Notes: generated by a model not told the origin, from the letters alone. A stretch of 64,000 nucleotides of DNA from CAIVPM01 sp964477265 (GCA_964477265.1 CAYZDJ010000005.1:1-64000), one strand, 5' to 3'. Shown: positions 38,572 to 47,464, numbered from the stretch's first letter. A program made the numbers and translations.

Positions 38572-39993
38572 CTACTTGCGTTTTATTTTTTTGTACTTGC
38601 TTATTACCTCAACAACTTTTGTATTTTGTAAAATATTGGGGTTTAAGTCTAAAAATTTGTTGAGCAATTTGGGTGCAATTTGCAATGCACTTTCCAATTG
38701 TATCAATGCTTCCTTGTTTTTCTTTCTGGCAAATAAAATTGATGCATAATAGTAATAAAAAACAGGCTTGCTTTCGGTGTGATACAATGCTAGCACACAC
38801 TTTTCTTCTGCTTCTTTTAAATTATTACCTGCCAATAAACATTTAATTACAGCCTCCCAACCAGCAGTGCTTGAGGGCTTGTGCAACACCACATTGCCAA
38901 AATAAACTATGGCTTCGCCAAATTTTTGTTGCTGCATTTTACATTCGCCCAATGCAAGGTTAATGTCCTTACTATTTCTGTTGATGCCCCAAGCATTTTC
39001 CAAATGTTTTATTGCCATTTGCCACAAGCCTTCCTGCATATAGGTTGTAGCCAATTTATAAATAAGTTTTGCATCGTTGTTGCTTAAATGTACAGCTTTT
39101 TTATAATGAAAACGTGCTTGTGCAATATTGCCAAGCTTGTGATAGCAATGAGCTATAGCTTCATAAATTACTTCTTCGGGTTGGGTTAATTCCAATACTT
39201 TTTCCAAACTTTCAATGGCATCTTTATACTTGCGTAAACGCAAATAAGCATCGCCCATATTACGATATGCATAATCGAACTTATCATTAATGGCTACTGC
39301 AAAAAGATATGCATCAATTGACTTTTCGTATAACTTTAATCCCTGATATGCAGTGCCTAAATTAAACCATGCAATTTCATTGTAAGGAAAATCATCAATA
39401 ATTTTTTGATGGACTTTTATGCTTTCTTCAAAGCGACCTGTAAAGTCTGTCCAAAAACAAATTTTGTACAAAGCCTCTTCATTATTGGGGTCTTGCTCAA
39501 GTATAATTAATAAGCAATCAAATATTTTATCAAATTGTTCATAGTCGTCATAAACATCTGCAAGATCAAAAAGTAAATCAATTTTTTCTTCGCCTTCAAA
39601 CAATTGCAATGCCGAAATTAATAACTGAATAGCTTCATCTTGCCTGTCAAGTGCTAGTAAGGCATCTGTTTTTAAAATATATAAACTAATATTATTTGCA
39701 TCGTAAATAGCTGCTGCATCCAATAAATGTAAAGCTTCATTATACTTTCTTTTTGAAATAAGAATGTCAGCTTTTCTAAACATTAGCTCTGCACTGTATG
39801 GATATTGCTCAAGTGCAATATCGGCTGCTGTAAAGGCTTCTGTAAGGTTTTCAGCATCGTCGTAATAATCAATTATAGCTACAAAAGCATCCTCATCAAT
39901 AAAGTTGTGTTTACGTCCAGCCTTTAAATTCTGGTAATCTAAAAGCAACTGTTGCATTTCTTCCTTGCCTTGGTAAAATGGATTTTGCTGCAT
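38572..39993 (-). CDS. tetratricopeptide-repeat protein
   Basis: 473 aa from the ATG at 39993 (MQQNPFYQGKEEMQQLL); the ORF extends 13 codons upstream but this start fits better. No signal peptide. About ten TPR units from residue 30 to 440, for example AWFNLGTAYQGLKLYEKSIDAYLFAV and YAYRNMGDAYLRLRKYKDAIESLEKVL. Basic tail KYKKIKRK. A protein-protein scaffold in the cytoplasm; partner unknown. A perfect AATGTGC-AAA-GCACATT hairpin (38550-38566) lies just after its stop. Confidence 0.85.
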   Translation of the reverse strand: MQQNPFYQGKEEMQQLLLDYQNLKAGRKHNFIDEDAFVAIIDYYDDAENLTEAFTAADIALEQYPYSAELMFRKADILISKRKYNEALHLLDAAAIYDANNISLYILKTDALLALDRQDEAIQLLISALQLFEGEEKIDLLFDLADVYDDYEQFDKIFDCLLIILEQDPNNEEALYKICFWTDFTGRFEESIKVHQKIIDDFPYNEIAWFNLGTAYQGLKLYEKSIDAYLFAVAINDKFDYAYRNMGDAYLRLRKYKDAIESLEKVLELTQPEEVIYEAIAHCYHKLGNIAQARFHYKKAVHLSNNDAKLIYKLATTYMQEGLWQMAIKHLENAWGINRNSKDINLALGECKMQQQKFGEAIVYFGNVVLHKPSSTAGWEAVIKCLLAGNNLKEAEEKCVLALYHTESKPVFYYYYASILFARKKNKEALIQLESALQIAPKLLNKFLDLNPNILQNTKVVEVISKYKKIKRK

Positions 39994-40091
39994 ATAAAAT
40001 GTTTTACTAAAAATATGAAATCTAAACGACAAATATTATGTATGCAAAACTTATGCTATTAACAAGTTTTATTCACATTAAAATATTTTTT

Positions 40092-40120
40092 TTGGTTTTA
40101 AAGAAATTACTCTATTTTTG
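40092..40120 (+). promoter_or_regulatory. promoter of the small exported protein
   Basis: TTG (40092-40094), 18 nt, TATTTTTG (40113-40120), then 6 nt to the ATG at 40127. Confidence 0.55.
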
Positions 40121-40126
40121 TCTCAA

Positions 40127-40468
40127 ATGTTTAAGAAAAGTTATACAAAGAAATTAATTGCTGCAACATTGCTATGTGTAATGGTTGTTCCATTTGCATT
40201 CGCTTCTTTATCGCTTTCTGGAACAATTGACGAAAAGGCAAAGTCTAATAAATACTCGTTAAAAAGTTTAAGTAGTTTGTCTAAAAAGTCATTCTCAATC
40301 TCGTTATTAAAAACTAATTTGCAATATAAAGGTGGTTTATCTCTTAACAGCACCAACCAATCTGTTAATTCTTTATTGCAATTTGGAAATGGAAATACTA
40401 CTTACATAGTTCCTTTCAATTATACTTTTAAGGTGCCTAAGTTTAAAACACCTTCTCCTAATAACTAA
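40127..40468 (+). CDS. small exported protein of unknown function
   Basis: 113 aa from ATG 40127; the upstream TTG at 40118 falls inside the -7 box and is unlikely. Signal peptide MFKKSYTKKLIAATLLCVMVVPFAFA. The mature part is Ser/Leu/Lys-rich (SLKSLSSLSKKSFSISLLKTNLQYKGGLSLNSTNQSV) and ends KVPKFKTPSPNN. I recognise no domain. Strong promoter and short leader suggest real expression. Convergent with the next gene, 6 nt between stops. Confidence 0.65.
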   Translation: MFKKSYTKKLIAATLLCVMVVPFAFASLSLSGTIDEKAKSNKYSLKSLSSLSKKSFSISLLKTNLQYKGGLSLNSTNQSVNSLLQFGNGNTTYIVPFNYTFKVPKFKTPSPNN

Positions 40469-40474
40469 TATTTC

Positions 40475-41089
40475 TTAGTTAAGTAATCTATAACCAGTAA
40501 CAGGTACATCAAATTTACTTGAAGACACAGGGCTCAGGCTTATTTTACTTGCAGTATATTTAATATTTTTTCCAACTTCTTCCATTTGATATTCTAAAAC
40601 AAATCCTGGAATATTTTTAAACTGGTATTCAAATTCTTTAACAGAAGGCACAATTGCAGTTGCATAATACACTGTAATACTTGTATTATCTGTAGTTTTT
40701 ATTATAGCTTTTTTACACTCATAGCCTAAAATTACTTTAGTATCGCCAACCAATTCAACTGTAGCATCATCAAACTTTTTGTTCTTTTCAATCCATTGTG
40801 TTTTACTAAGTTTGGTCATGATTTTATTATTGCCAATTTCTCTAAGCACAACTACATTGCCACTTGCTTTATCATAAAAAGTTGTTTGGCTAAATGCAGA
40901 GCTTATAACATCTGTTCTTGCATCATTGCCTTTAATATAAACTGTTTTGGTGGTGCCTTTCATAGAAGAACTTGCACTGTCAGTTGTTATGGTGTAATTA
41001 ACTGTACACTCAGCTACAGTTCTTTGCTGTGCGTTTATTTTAACTGATATAAAAAGCAATAAACCAAAAAATGTAATAACCGTTTTCAT
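40475..41089 (-). CDS. exported protein, GLPGLI/DUF4412-like beta-rich
   Basis: 204 aa from the ATG at 41089 (MKTVITFFGLLLFISVKINAQ, signal peptide); the ORF's further 21 upstream codons are unlikely. The mature part is beta-rich: VNYTITTDS, TVYIKGNDARTDV, TTFYDKASGNVVVLREIGNNKIMTKLS, LGYECKKAIIKTTDNTSITVYYATAIVPSVKEF, IPGFVLEYQME. 'LGYxCKKAxxxT' and the 'PGFVLEY' turn resemble Bacteroidota DUF4412/GLPGLI proteins. Function unknown. Downstream of the surA-like gene on the same strand, 46 nt apart, so perhaps co-transcribed. Confidence 0.7.
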   Translation of the reverse strand: MKTVITFFGLLLFISVKINAQQRTVAECTVNYTITTDSASSSMKGTTKTVYIKGNDARTDVISSAFSQTTFYDKASGNVVVLREIGNNKIMTKLSKTQWIEKNKKFDDATVELVGDTKVILGYECKKAIIKTTDNTSITVYYATAIVPSVKEFEYQFKNIPGFVLEYQMEEVGKNIKYTASKISLSPVSSSKFDVPVTGYRLLN

Positions 41090-41135
41090 AATAATAACTG
41101 TTTCTTTTACATAAAGAAATATCGTGCCAATTACA

Positions 41136-42494
41136 CTAACTTTTCTTGGCAAACTTCAACCATTCTGCAAGGCTTTTACAATCTTTAAACTCGTTGTCGA
41201 TAGTAATAAAATAATAAGGTAAATGTTCCTTAAACCATGTTTCTAAACGTTGCTGTTTCTTTTCTTCAATCAACCTTACAGATAGTTTATTGTAATCATC
41301 TTTTACATTTTCAATATGTGGATTTGTTCTTGACTTGTAAAAAATAAGCCTCACTTTCTTTTGTCCTCTTTCGTCAGTAAATACCTGTGGTGCTGCAAAA
41401 TCACCAGGTTTAACATCTTTAATTAAGGCTACCATTTCTTTATCAAGCTGGTCAATAGTTATAAAGCCACTTCCATCTTTGCCACTAATTTGTCCACCAA
41501 CGGTTTTGCTTGCCTCGTCATCGCTAAACTTGCTTACTGCAAATCCAAAATCATATTCCTTGCGTTTAAGCTGATTTTTAATGCTATCTAATTTTGTTAT
41601 AGATAATTTTATTTCCTCGTCTGTAATTGGTGGTATTTTTAAAATATGTTTTACAATAGCATCTTCGCCACTACGGCTTATTAATTGAATAATGTGATAA
41701 CCAAACTTGGACTTGATAACATTTGAAATTTGCCCTTCCTTTAACTTGAAGCAAGTAGAAAAAAAAGTAGGATCCCAGAATTTATCATTCCTGTTAATGG
41801 TATATTGCCCACCATTTTCTTTACTGGCAGGGTCGTCAGAATATTTTACAAGCTGGTCAAATCTTTTTAAGCCACTTTCTACCTGGCGTTTATAGTCATA
41901 CAATTGTTTTATAATATAATCATCAACATCTTTATTGGCTTTTGGTATAACAATAATTTGCAATAATTCCAATTCACTTTCGTAATAAGGCAAGCTGTCT
42001 TTTGGAATTTTATTATAAAATGCCCTTACTTCATTTGGTGTAACCTTAATGTTTTCAATAATCTTGGCACGCATGGCGTCTGCCAGTTTCCTGTCTTTAA
42101 ATATTTGTTTAAAGTCTTCTTTAAGCTGAAAAACAGTTTTGCCAGCAACTTCTTCAAGTACTTGTTGGCTACCATATTCTCTTATAAACCCACGAATCTG
42201 GTTGTCAATTGCAGCTTCAACTTCTTCTTCGCTTACAGGTAAAGAATCTTTTTCAGCTTGTAAAACCAAAGCCTTTTGAATAAGCTGACCTTCTAAAAAA
42301 GCACATTCAGGATTTGGTGGCAAGCTTGCCTCTTGTCCCTGGCGTTTATAGTCACTTATGGCATTAAAAATATCGCTACGCAAAATAATTTTATTACCTA
42401 CCTGAGCAACTATTTTATCTGCAACAACCTTTTTTGGCTGTGCCATAGCAAACAGATAAATACAAATAAATCCAAACGAAAAAACAATCTTCAT
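41136..42494 (-). CDS. periplasmic peptidyl-prolyl isomerase, SurA-like
   Basis: 452 aa. Signal peptide (about 1-18). Chaperone and PPIase for outer-membrane proteins. Seen: SurA N-terminal core VADKIVAQVGNKIILRSDIFNAI (about 25-47); first parvulin domain about 170-275 (DQLVKYSDDPASKENGGQY...LKEGQISNVIKSKFGYHIIQLI); second parvulin-like domain about 280-395 (FGFAVSKFSDDEASKTVGGQISG). Two PPIase domains in this order match SurA. The Bacteroidota homologue is often listed simply as peptidylprolyl isomerase. Divergent from the bifunctional nuclease gene. Confidence 0.88.
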   Translation of the reverse strand: MKIVFSFGFICIYLFAMAQPKKVVADKIVAQVGNKIILRSDIFNAISDYKRQGQEASLPPNPECAFLEGQLIQKALVLQAEKDSLPVSEEEVEAAIDNQIRGFIREYGSQQVLEEVAGKTVFQLKEDFKQIFKDRKLADAMRAKIIENIKVTPNEVRAFYNKIPKDSLPYYESELELLQIIVIPKANKDVDDYIIKQLYDYKRQVESGLKRFDQLVKYSDDPASKENGGQYTINRNDKFWDPTFFSTCFKLKEGQISNVIKSKFGYHIIQLISRSGEDAIVKHILKIPPITDEEIKLSITKLDSIKNQLKRKEYDFGFAVSKFSDDEASKTVGGQISGKDGSGFITIDQLDKEMVALIKDVKPGDFAAPQVFTDERGQKKVRLIFYKSRTNPHIENVKDDYNKLSVRLIEEKKQQRLETWFKEHLPYYFITIDNEFKDCKSLAEWLKFAKKS

Positions 42495-42739
42495 AACTTA
42501 ATTAAATGGCTGTAAAAATAGATGTATTGATGTTGTAAAAATGATGTGTTCATTTTTTTAACAAATTATTTAAAAACATATAAAAGATAGACTTGTTTGT
42601 ACCCTGAATTTATTATCAGTAATTTATATACTAAAGCAAGGCTAAATAACAGCATGTTTAAACTTTAATCATTTTTATAGTAAAAAATTTTGCAACATAA
42701 ACTATCTTAAAGTTATTTCAATTAATTTCGTATTCCGAT

Positions 42740-43336
42740 ATGAAAAAGATTGAATTAGAAATTATAGCCCTCTCTCACAGCATAACCCAAACACATAGCT
42801 ACGCAGTAGTGCTTGGCGAAGTAAATGGGTTACGCAGGCTGCCTATTGTTATTGGTGGTTTTGAAGCTCAGGCTATTGCAGTGGCTTTAGAAAGAATGAA
42901 ACCAAGCCGACCATTAACACACGACTTAATGAAAAACTTTTTTAATGCTTTTGCAGTCGATTTGCAGGAAGTAATTATTAATGATTTACAGGAAGGTATT
43001 TTTTATAGCAAATTAGTGTGCTATACAGAAAATGACACAGTAGAAATTGATAGCAGAACAAGCGATGCTATTGCATTAGCAGTAAGGTTTGGTTGCCCAA
43101 TTTATACTTATGATTACATACTTGAAAATGCAGGTATTTTAATGGATGACCTAGAAAGCGGTACCAAGAAAAACATTGAAGCTGTTGGTTTGGAAAATGA
43201 TTTAACATTAAACAGTGCAGATGATTTAAGTAGAATGAATGTAGCTGAGTTGAATGATTTATTAAGTACAGTTTTAGAAAATGAAGATTACATAAAAGCT
43301 ATTGCTATACGCGATGAAATAAATAAAAGAAAATAG
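42740..43336 (+). CDS. bifunctional nuclease (BFN/DUF151) with C-terminal UVR motif
   Basis: 198 aa. Residues 1-135 are a BFN/DUF151 domain: LPIVIGGFEAQAIAVALERMKPSRPLTHDLMKN and IDSRTSDAIALAVRFGCPIY. Residues about 165-198 are a UvrB/UvrC-type motif (LNDLLSTVLENEDYIKAIAIRDEINKR). The BFN fold has reported RNase/DNase activity in plants; the bacterial role is unsettled. This domain pair is common in Bacteroidota. A terminator follows. Confidence 0.88.
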   Translation: MKKIELEIIALSHSITQTHSYAVVLGEVNGLRRLPIVIGGFEAQAIAVALERMKPSRPLTHDLMKNFFNAFAVDLQEVIINDLQEGIFYSKLVCYTENDTVEIDSRTSDAIALAVRFGCPIYTYDYILENAGILMDDLESGTKKNIEAVGLENDLTLNSADDLSRMNVAELNDLLSTVLENEDYIKAIAIRDEINKRK

Positions 43337-43394
43337 TGGTGTATAGAAATGAAAATTGAGTCATAAGTCAATTTTTACAAATTTGCAAATTGTT

Positions 43395-43430
43395 AAAAGC
43401 CCTGAAACATCAAAGTTTCAAGGCTTTTTT
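43395..43430 (+). terminator. rho-independent terminator
   Basis: AAAAGCC(c)TGAAAC / GTTTCA(a)GGCTTTT with a 6-nt loop and TTTTTT tail. Confidence 0.88.
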
Positions 43431-43486
43431 CGTTAGGTACTGTTTATTATACGAATTTAAAAGTTGTTTTAAATTAATAATATTTG

Positions 43487-43627
43487 AAATGAGCGAATTA
43501 GATGTTTTGCCACAGTGTTCGCTGAGTTAAAGAAACACAGTGATAACTGAGCATTTATGATATAGCTCTGTTTTCTCAGTAAAATGCTTTGTTACCTTTG
43601 TGGTTAAAATAATTTTAAGCAACTTTT
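43487..43627 (-). repeat. dispersed repeat, copy B (141 bp)
   Basis: Reverse-complement copy of 15775-15915, about 85% identical by eye and with the same block order. Located between the terminator of the nuclease gene and the promoter of the AraC gene. No ORF. Confidence 0.85.
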
Positions 43628-43686
43628 AAGTGTAAATTATACCATATTTATATTAATGTAAACCATTATTTAATAAAACCAGAGAA

Positions 43687-43694
43687 TATTTTTG
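43687..43694 (+). promoter_or_regulatory. -7 element of the araC-type gene
   Basis: TATTTTTG, 8 nt before the ATG at 43703 and 17 nt before the ATG at 43712. The GTG at 43697 would lie upstream of the predicted transcription start. Confidence 0.55.
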
Positions 43695-43711
43695 CCGTGC
43701 TAATGTGTGCC

Positions 43712-44608
43712 ATGCGAAAGGAGATAAAAAAATATTCTATAGAAAACCTTGGTATTTTAAGGTATTTGAATAGTGATTTTTGTGTGTTAGACTTAGAAAA
43801 TTTTGTTGCTGATTATGAACATTTGAAACAGCCACACAGGTACAACTTTTATACACTCATATTCGCATTGTCTGGTACGGCCGAGCATAATATTGATTTT
43901 AAAGATTACTGCATTATACCAAACAGGATTTTTTTTATTAATTATGGCCAGGTGCATAGCTTTATTGAGCAGCAAAAATTACAGGGTTTTATAGTATTAT
44001 TTACTCAGGAGTTTTACAATATTATTTTTACTGGAAACCCCAAAATTAAAAGTGATACAGCATTAGCTAATTTGCATCAATATATTGATTTAACAAAAGA
44101 GGAACTGGAATGCTGGACACCGGTTTTTAGATTGATAAAAAAAGAAGCTGAGCAAAATGCAATCAATAGCAAGGAAATAATTTGCCTGTTATTAAAGGCG
44201 TTTATGGTAAAATATAACCGTAAACAAAGTATCAAAAACACTATTCAAAAAAAGTTTAGTAAAAAAGATGAAACTGTTTTAAACTTTAAGAATTTAATTG
44301 GTCAGCACTACAAAGAATGGAAATTGCCAAAACTGTATGCCGAAAAGTTATTGCTGTCTCCTAACTATTTAAACAAATTGTGTAACGATGTATTGGGGGT
44401 TGCAGCTTCAAAATTGATTGAGGAAAGAGTTGTGTTGGAGGCAAAAAGATTATTAACACACACAGATTTTACTGTAACACAAATATCTGATGAGTTGGGT
44501 TTTGCAGACAATTCGCATTTTGGTAAGTACTTTAAAACAAATGCAAAAATGAGTCCTGAATTATACAGGACAAGTTTTTTGAAAACCAATAAACTATCTG
44601 AGGAATGA
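43712..44608 (+). CDS. AraC family transcriptional regulator
   Basis: 298 aa from ATG 43712; ATG 43703 is also possible, GTG 43697 unlikely because of the -7 box. Residues about 30-110 form a cupin-like sensor region (HRYNFYTLIFALSGTAEHNIDFKDYCIIPNRIFFINYGQVHSF). The C-terminal about 95 residues hold two helix-turn-helix motifs (LPKLYAEKLLLSPNYLNKLCNDVLGVAASKLI and FTVTQISDELGFADNSHFGKYFKTNAKMSPELYR). Ligand unknown. The stop codon overlaps the next gene by 4 nt (ATGA), suggesting that the two are coupled. Confidence 0.92.
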   Translation: MRKEIKKYSIENLGILRYLNSDFCVLDLENFVADYEHLKQPHRYNFYTLIFALSGTAEHNIDFKDYCIIPNRIFFINYGQVHSFIEQQKLQGFIVLFTQEFYNIIFTGNPKIKSDTALANLHQYIDLTKEELECWTPVFRLIKKEAEQNAINSKEIICLLLKAFMVKYNRKQSIKNTIQKKFSKKDETVLNFKNLIGQHYKEWKLPKLYAEKLLLSPNYLNKLCNDVLGVAASKLIEERVVLEAKRLLTHTDFTVTQISDELGFADNSHFGKYFKTNAKMSPELYRTSFLKTNKLSEE

Positions 44609-44883
44609 CAGAAACGGAGTTTTTTTATATTAAACTAAGCTGCTTTATTGTAATTTTTTTTACAGCCATCATTAAGTATAGATTTTGGAAAAAAGCAAAA
44701 AGTCTGGAGCCCCAAATGTCACCTTTTATTTTTCAGTTTATTGTTTGGTATAATAGCTATGTTATGTACGAATCCTCTAACTATGAAATAAAGGATTTTA
44801 TGATGATAAATAATATTACCAATAAAATTATTTGGGTATTTGCATTGATTTTAATTACATCTTATACACTAACATTATTATAA
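44605..44883 (+). CDS. small membrane protein coupled to the AraC regulator
   Basis: 92 aa. Two hydrophobic helices (about 8-25 and 74-92) with a polar middle (KYRFWKKAKSLEPQMSPF). The start ATG overlaps the araC stop (ATGA), so expression is likely by translational coupling. No family recognised. It may be the regulator's membrane partner or target, but this is only inferred from the overlap. Confidence 0.6.
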   Translation: MTETEFFYIKLSCFIVIFFTAIIKYRFWKKAKSLEPQMSPFIFQFIVWYNSYVMYESSNYEIKDFMMINNITNKIIWVFALILITSYTLTLL

Positions 44884-44916
44884 CTTGCTGGTTGTTTAGT
44901 AAGGTTAAGGGTAGGG

Positions 44917-44945
44917 GGCGTGCCTTGTTGCACGCCTCTTTTTTA
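44917..44945 (+). terminator. rho-independent terminator after the AraC unit
   Basis: GGCGTGC-CTTGTT-GCACGCC followed by a C and T-rich run. The T run overlaps the stop codon of the convergent metallophosphoesterase gene (44943). Confidence 0.88.
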
Positions 44946-46190
44946 TACCAGTTCTATTACAGTAATTTCTGGTAAAATGCCCACACGACCAGGATAGCCA
45001 ATAAAGCCAAACCCACGATTAACATATAGTTTTTGTTTGCCATCTTCATATAATCCTGCCCATTGTTTATACATCCATTGCACAGGGCTAAATTTAAAAA
45101 ATGGAAGCTCAACACCAAACTGCATACCATGTGTGTGACCAGAAAGTGTTAAGTCGATATCCTTATAAAGTGGTTTTACTTCTGCATCCCAATGGCTTGG
45201 GTCGTGGCTCATTAATATTTTAAAAGGATAATTTTCTGTGTTATTATAGGCTTCATTCATTTTGCCATATTTAGCAAAATTTCCTTTTGCACCCCAGTTT
45301 TCAATACCAAGTAAAGCTATTTTTTCTCCATTTTTTTCCAATACAACGTGTTCATTCATTAATAATCGCCAACCTAAATCTTTATGTGCCTGCTGTAGTT
45401 TTGCTAAATTCTCAGCCTTAGCTTGTGGGTTGTCCCATTTTACATAATCGCCATAATCGTGGTTTCCCAAAGTACTATAAACACCCATTGGTGCTTTCAA
45501 TTTATTAAACACAGGAATGTATTCTAAAATTTCTTCGTGCCTGTCGTTTACCAAATCTCCAGTAAATAAAATAATATCGGCTTGTTGCTTCAAAATCAAT
45601 TCCACGCCATGTTCTACTGCTTTTGTATCCTGAAAGCTGCCACTGTGTATATCACTTATATGAACAATTTTTAAACCCTTAAACGACTTTGGTAAATTAT
45701 CAAAAACCAGCTTTATTTTTTGTATTTGATAATTGTATTTATTACTAAAACCATATAACAAAGTGCCAAATAAAGTGGTGCCTAAACCCAAGCCCATCCA
45801 GCTTAAAAATATGCTGCGTGAAATTTTGTCTTCTTCAATACCAAGCTGCGAGCCATTTTCGGGCATTACCTTTTTTATTGTCCATAAAACACCTCTGCGT
45901 CCATCATCAATTAAAAAGAAAACAATAGCTATTATTTTTGCTATGAGCAAACCAAATAAAATGGCAAATACATAGTTGCGAAAAAATTTTGATGTTTGAA
46001 ATGCCTGTACTTGAGGAAAGAGGATAAAACACAGCAACGTAGCAACAGATACAGACCAATAGGAATAAAAGATGATATTTTTTGTTCTTTCGCTTGCATT
46101 AAACGATACTGTTTTTACAGCCTGAAACACATAGAAGTCAAGCACAATCATTACTACTGCAAAAATCCACCAGATATTTGAATGACGCAT
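44943..46190 (-). CDS. membrane-anchored metallophosphoesterase, YkuE-like
   Basis: 415 aa. Four N-terminal transmembrane segments (about 5-155), then a calcineurin-like phosphoesterase domain with all metal-site motifs: IVHISDIHSGSF (about 174), LFTGDLVNDR, STLGNHDYGDY, LMSHDPSHWD, LTLSGHTHGMQFG. The family includes YkuE/UDP-2,3-diacylglucosamine hydrolase-like and teichoic-acid-linked enzymes; substrate not assignable. The catalytic domain is probably on the outer face of the inner membrane or cytosolic depending on topology. Confidence 0.9.
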   Translation of the reverse strand: MRHSNIWWIFAVVMIVLDFYVFQAVKTVSFNASERTKNIIFYSYWSVSVATLLCFILFPQVQAFQTSKFFRNYVFAILFGLLIAKIIAIVFFLIDDGRRGVLWTIKKVMPENGSQLGIEEDKISRSIFLSWMGLGLGTTLFGTLLYGFSNKYNYQIQKIKLVFDNLPKSFKGLKIVHISDIHSGSFQDTKAVEHGVELILKQQADIILFTGDLVNDRHEEILEYIPVFNKLKAPMGVYSTLGNHDYGDYVKWDNPQAKAENLAKLQQAHKDLGWRLLMNEHVVLEKNGEKIALLGIENWGAKGNFAKYGKMNEAYNNTENYPFKILMSHDPSHWDAEVKPLYKDIDLTLSGHTHGMQFGVELPFFKFSPVQWMYKQWAGLYEDGKQKLYVNRGFGFIGYPGRVGILPEITVIELV

Positions 46191-46307
46191 TTTAATTTAT
46201 TTCATGCAAAGCAACAGAGGAAACTAAGAATGCAAAGCTTTGAGGCAAATTTTTAACCATTATTAACAATGAAGAAATGGAATAGTTTACTTTAATCCAG
46301 AAACATA

Positions 46308-46335
46308 AAATTGTAAATCGTCATTCGTAAATAAA
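46308..46335. repeat. heptamer-period repeat before the DUF721 gene stop
   Basis: aaattgt aaatcgt cattcgt aaataaa, same words as 2840-2874. It lies immediately after the 3' end of the DUF721 gene (stop at 46338). Confidence 0.7.
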
Positions 46336-46337
46336 CT

Positions 46338-46619
46338 TTATCTTATCACCAAATTGGTTACTACAGTTTCTCCAAACTCTTCATTAAGCCTTTGTATAAT
46401 CAGTGTTTTTTGAAAATGCAATTCATTTTTTAAAGCACCAACTGTTGTGGTTATAAAAAGTGTTTGGTTAATGATTTCAATTTTATCTGTGTATTTACTT
46501 ATGGTAGTGCCAATAACTTTTTCCCACACAGCATCAAGCTGTGCAGTGCGTAGCCCATTCTTTAAACGACCAGTGTTTGAAAGGGTTTTAAGTGTATCGC
46601 CAATTTTTGTTAAAGCCAT
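46338..46619 (-). CDS. DUF721 (DciA-like) protein
   Basis: 93 aa. Matches the DUF721 pattern: LDAVWEKVIGTTISKYTDKIEIINQTLFITTTVGALKNELHFQKTLIIQRLNEEFG. In many bacteria DUF721/DciA proteins help load the replicative helicase; the short Bacteroidota form is not characterised to my knowledge. Bounded by heptamer repeats on both sides (46308-46335 and 46620-46654). Confidence 0.82.
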   Translation of the reverse strand: MALTKIGDTLKTLSNTGRLKNGLRTAQLDAVWEKVIGTTISKYTDKIEIINQTLFITTTVGALKNELHFQKTLIIQRLNEEFGETVVTNLVIR

Positions 46620-46654
46620 TTGTTCGTTTGTTGTTTATAGTTTGTCGTTTATAA
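46620..46654. repeat. heptamer-period tandem repeat
   Basis: ttgttcg tttgttg tttatag tttgtcg tttataa: five units, starting at the first base before the DUF721 start codon, where ribosome-binding signals would be expected. Confidence 0.78.
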
Positions 46655-46670
46655 TCTAAACTATTACTTT

Positions 46671-47408
46671 CTATAAAAATATTGCAGCCAGTGTATAATC
46701 TGCAAATAAAATCAATATGCAACTTACAACCACAGCAGTTGTGCTTGCACGTCCTATTTCTAAAGCACCACCTTTTACATGATAGCCATAATATGCAGGT
46801 ATGCTGCTAAGTATAAAGGCAAATGTGTAGGCTTTATATAAAGCAAAAACAAGGTTGTATAAATTAAGGTTTGAACGCAAGCCCATATCAAAAATATCTG
46901 TTGCCAAAATACCTGTTAATGCACCAGCTTCCCTGCCACCCCAAATGCCCAATGCAGCACTTAGTACTATTAAGCATGGCACTACAATTAGCGATGCAAT
47001 AATCTTTGGAAACACTAAATAATTCTTTGTGTTAATGCCCATTATTTCCTGTGCATCTATCTGCTCACTCACACGCATGTTGCCCAGCTCGCTGGCAATT
47101 TTGCTGCCTACAACACCCGCAAGCACAATGCTTACAACAGTTGGCGACAATTCAAGTATCATGCTATCGCGTACAATTTGTGCCATTGTACTGGGTGGTA
47201 CCAATGGACTTACCAATTGATATGCTGTTTGCACAGTAGTTACTGCACCTAAAAATAAAGAAATGATAATTACAATGGGCAAGCTGCCAATACCAATTTC
47301 AACGCATTGATGCATTAGTTCTTTCCAGTACATTTTCCAGTTCTCTGGTTTGGTAAACATACTTTTCAGCATTAAAATATAAGCCCCAAAATGTGTTAAA
47401 AAACTCAT
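46671..47408 (-). CDS. mlaE: MlaE-family ABC transporter permease
   Basis: 245 aa, 5-6 transmembrane segments. Permease for phospholipid transport across the envelope. Seen: LPIVIIISLFLGAVTTVQTAYQL, LVPPSTMAQIVRDSMILELSPTVVSIVLAGVVGSKIASELGNMRVSEQIDAQEIMGINTKNYLVFPKI (the classic MlaE core with E-L-G-M-R-V-x-E-Q-I-D-A), and CILILFADYTLAAI. Its MlaF ATPase and MlaD partner are not in this window. A heptamer repeat separates it from the upstream TPR lipoprotein gene (same strand, 36 nt). Confidence 0.93.
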   Translation of the reverse strand: MSFLTHFGAYILMLKSMFTKPENWKMYWKELMHQCVEIGIGSLPIVIIISLFLGAVTTVQTAYQLVSPLVPPSTMAQIVRDSMILELSPTVVSIVLAGVVGSKIASELGNMRVSEQIDAQEIMGINTKNYLVFPKIIASLIVVPCLIVLSAALGIWGGREAGALTGILATDIFDMGLRSNLNLYNLVFALYKAYTFAFILSSIPAYYGYHVKGGALEIGRASTTAVVVSCILILFADYTLAAIFL

Positions 47409-47464
47409 TATAGTTAATAGTTAAAAGTTAATAGTTGACAGTTATTAGTTTTTAACTGTTAACT
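47409..47464. repeat. heptamer-period tandem repeat NNNAGTT
   Basis: tatagtt aatagtt aaaagtt aatagtt gacagtt attagtt, then tttaact gttaact in inverted sense. It starts directly upstream of the mlaE start codon and runs into the last six codons and stop of the TPR lipoprotein gene. Confidence 0.88.
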
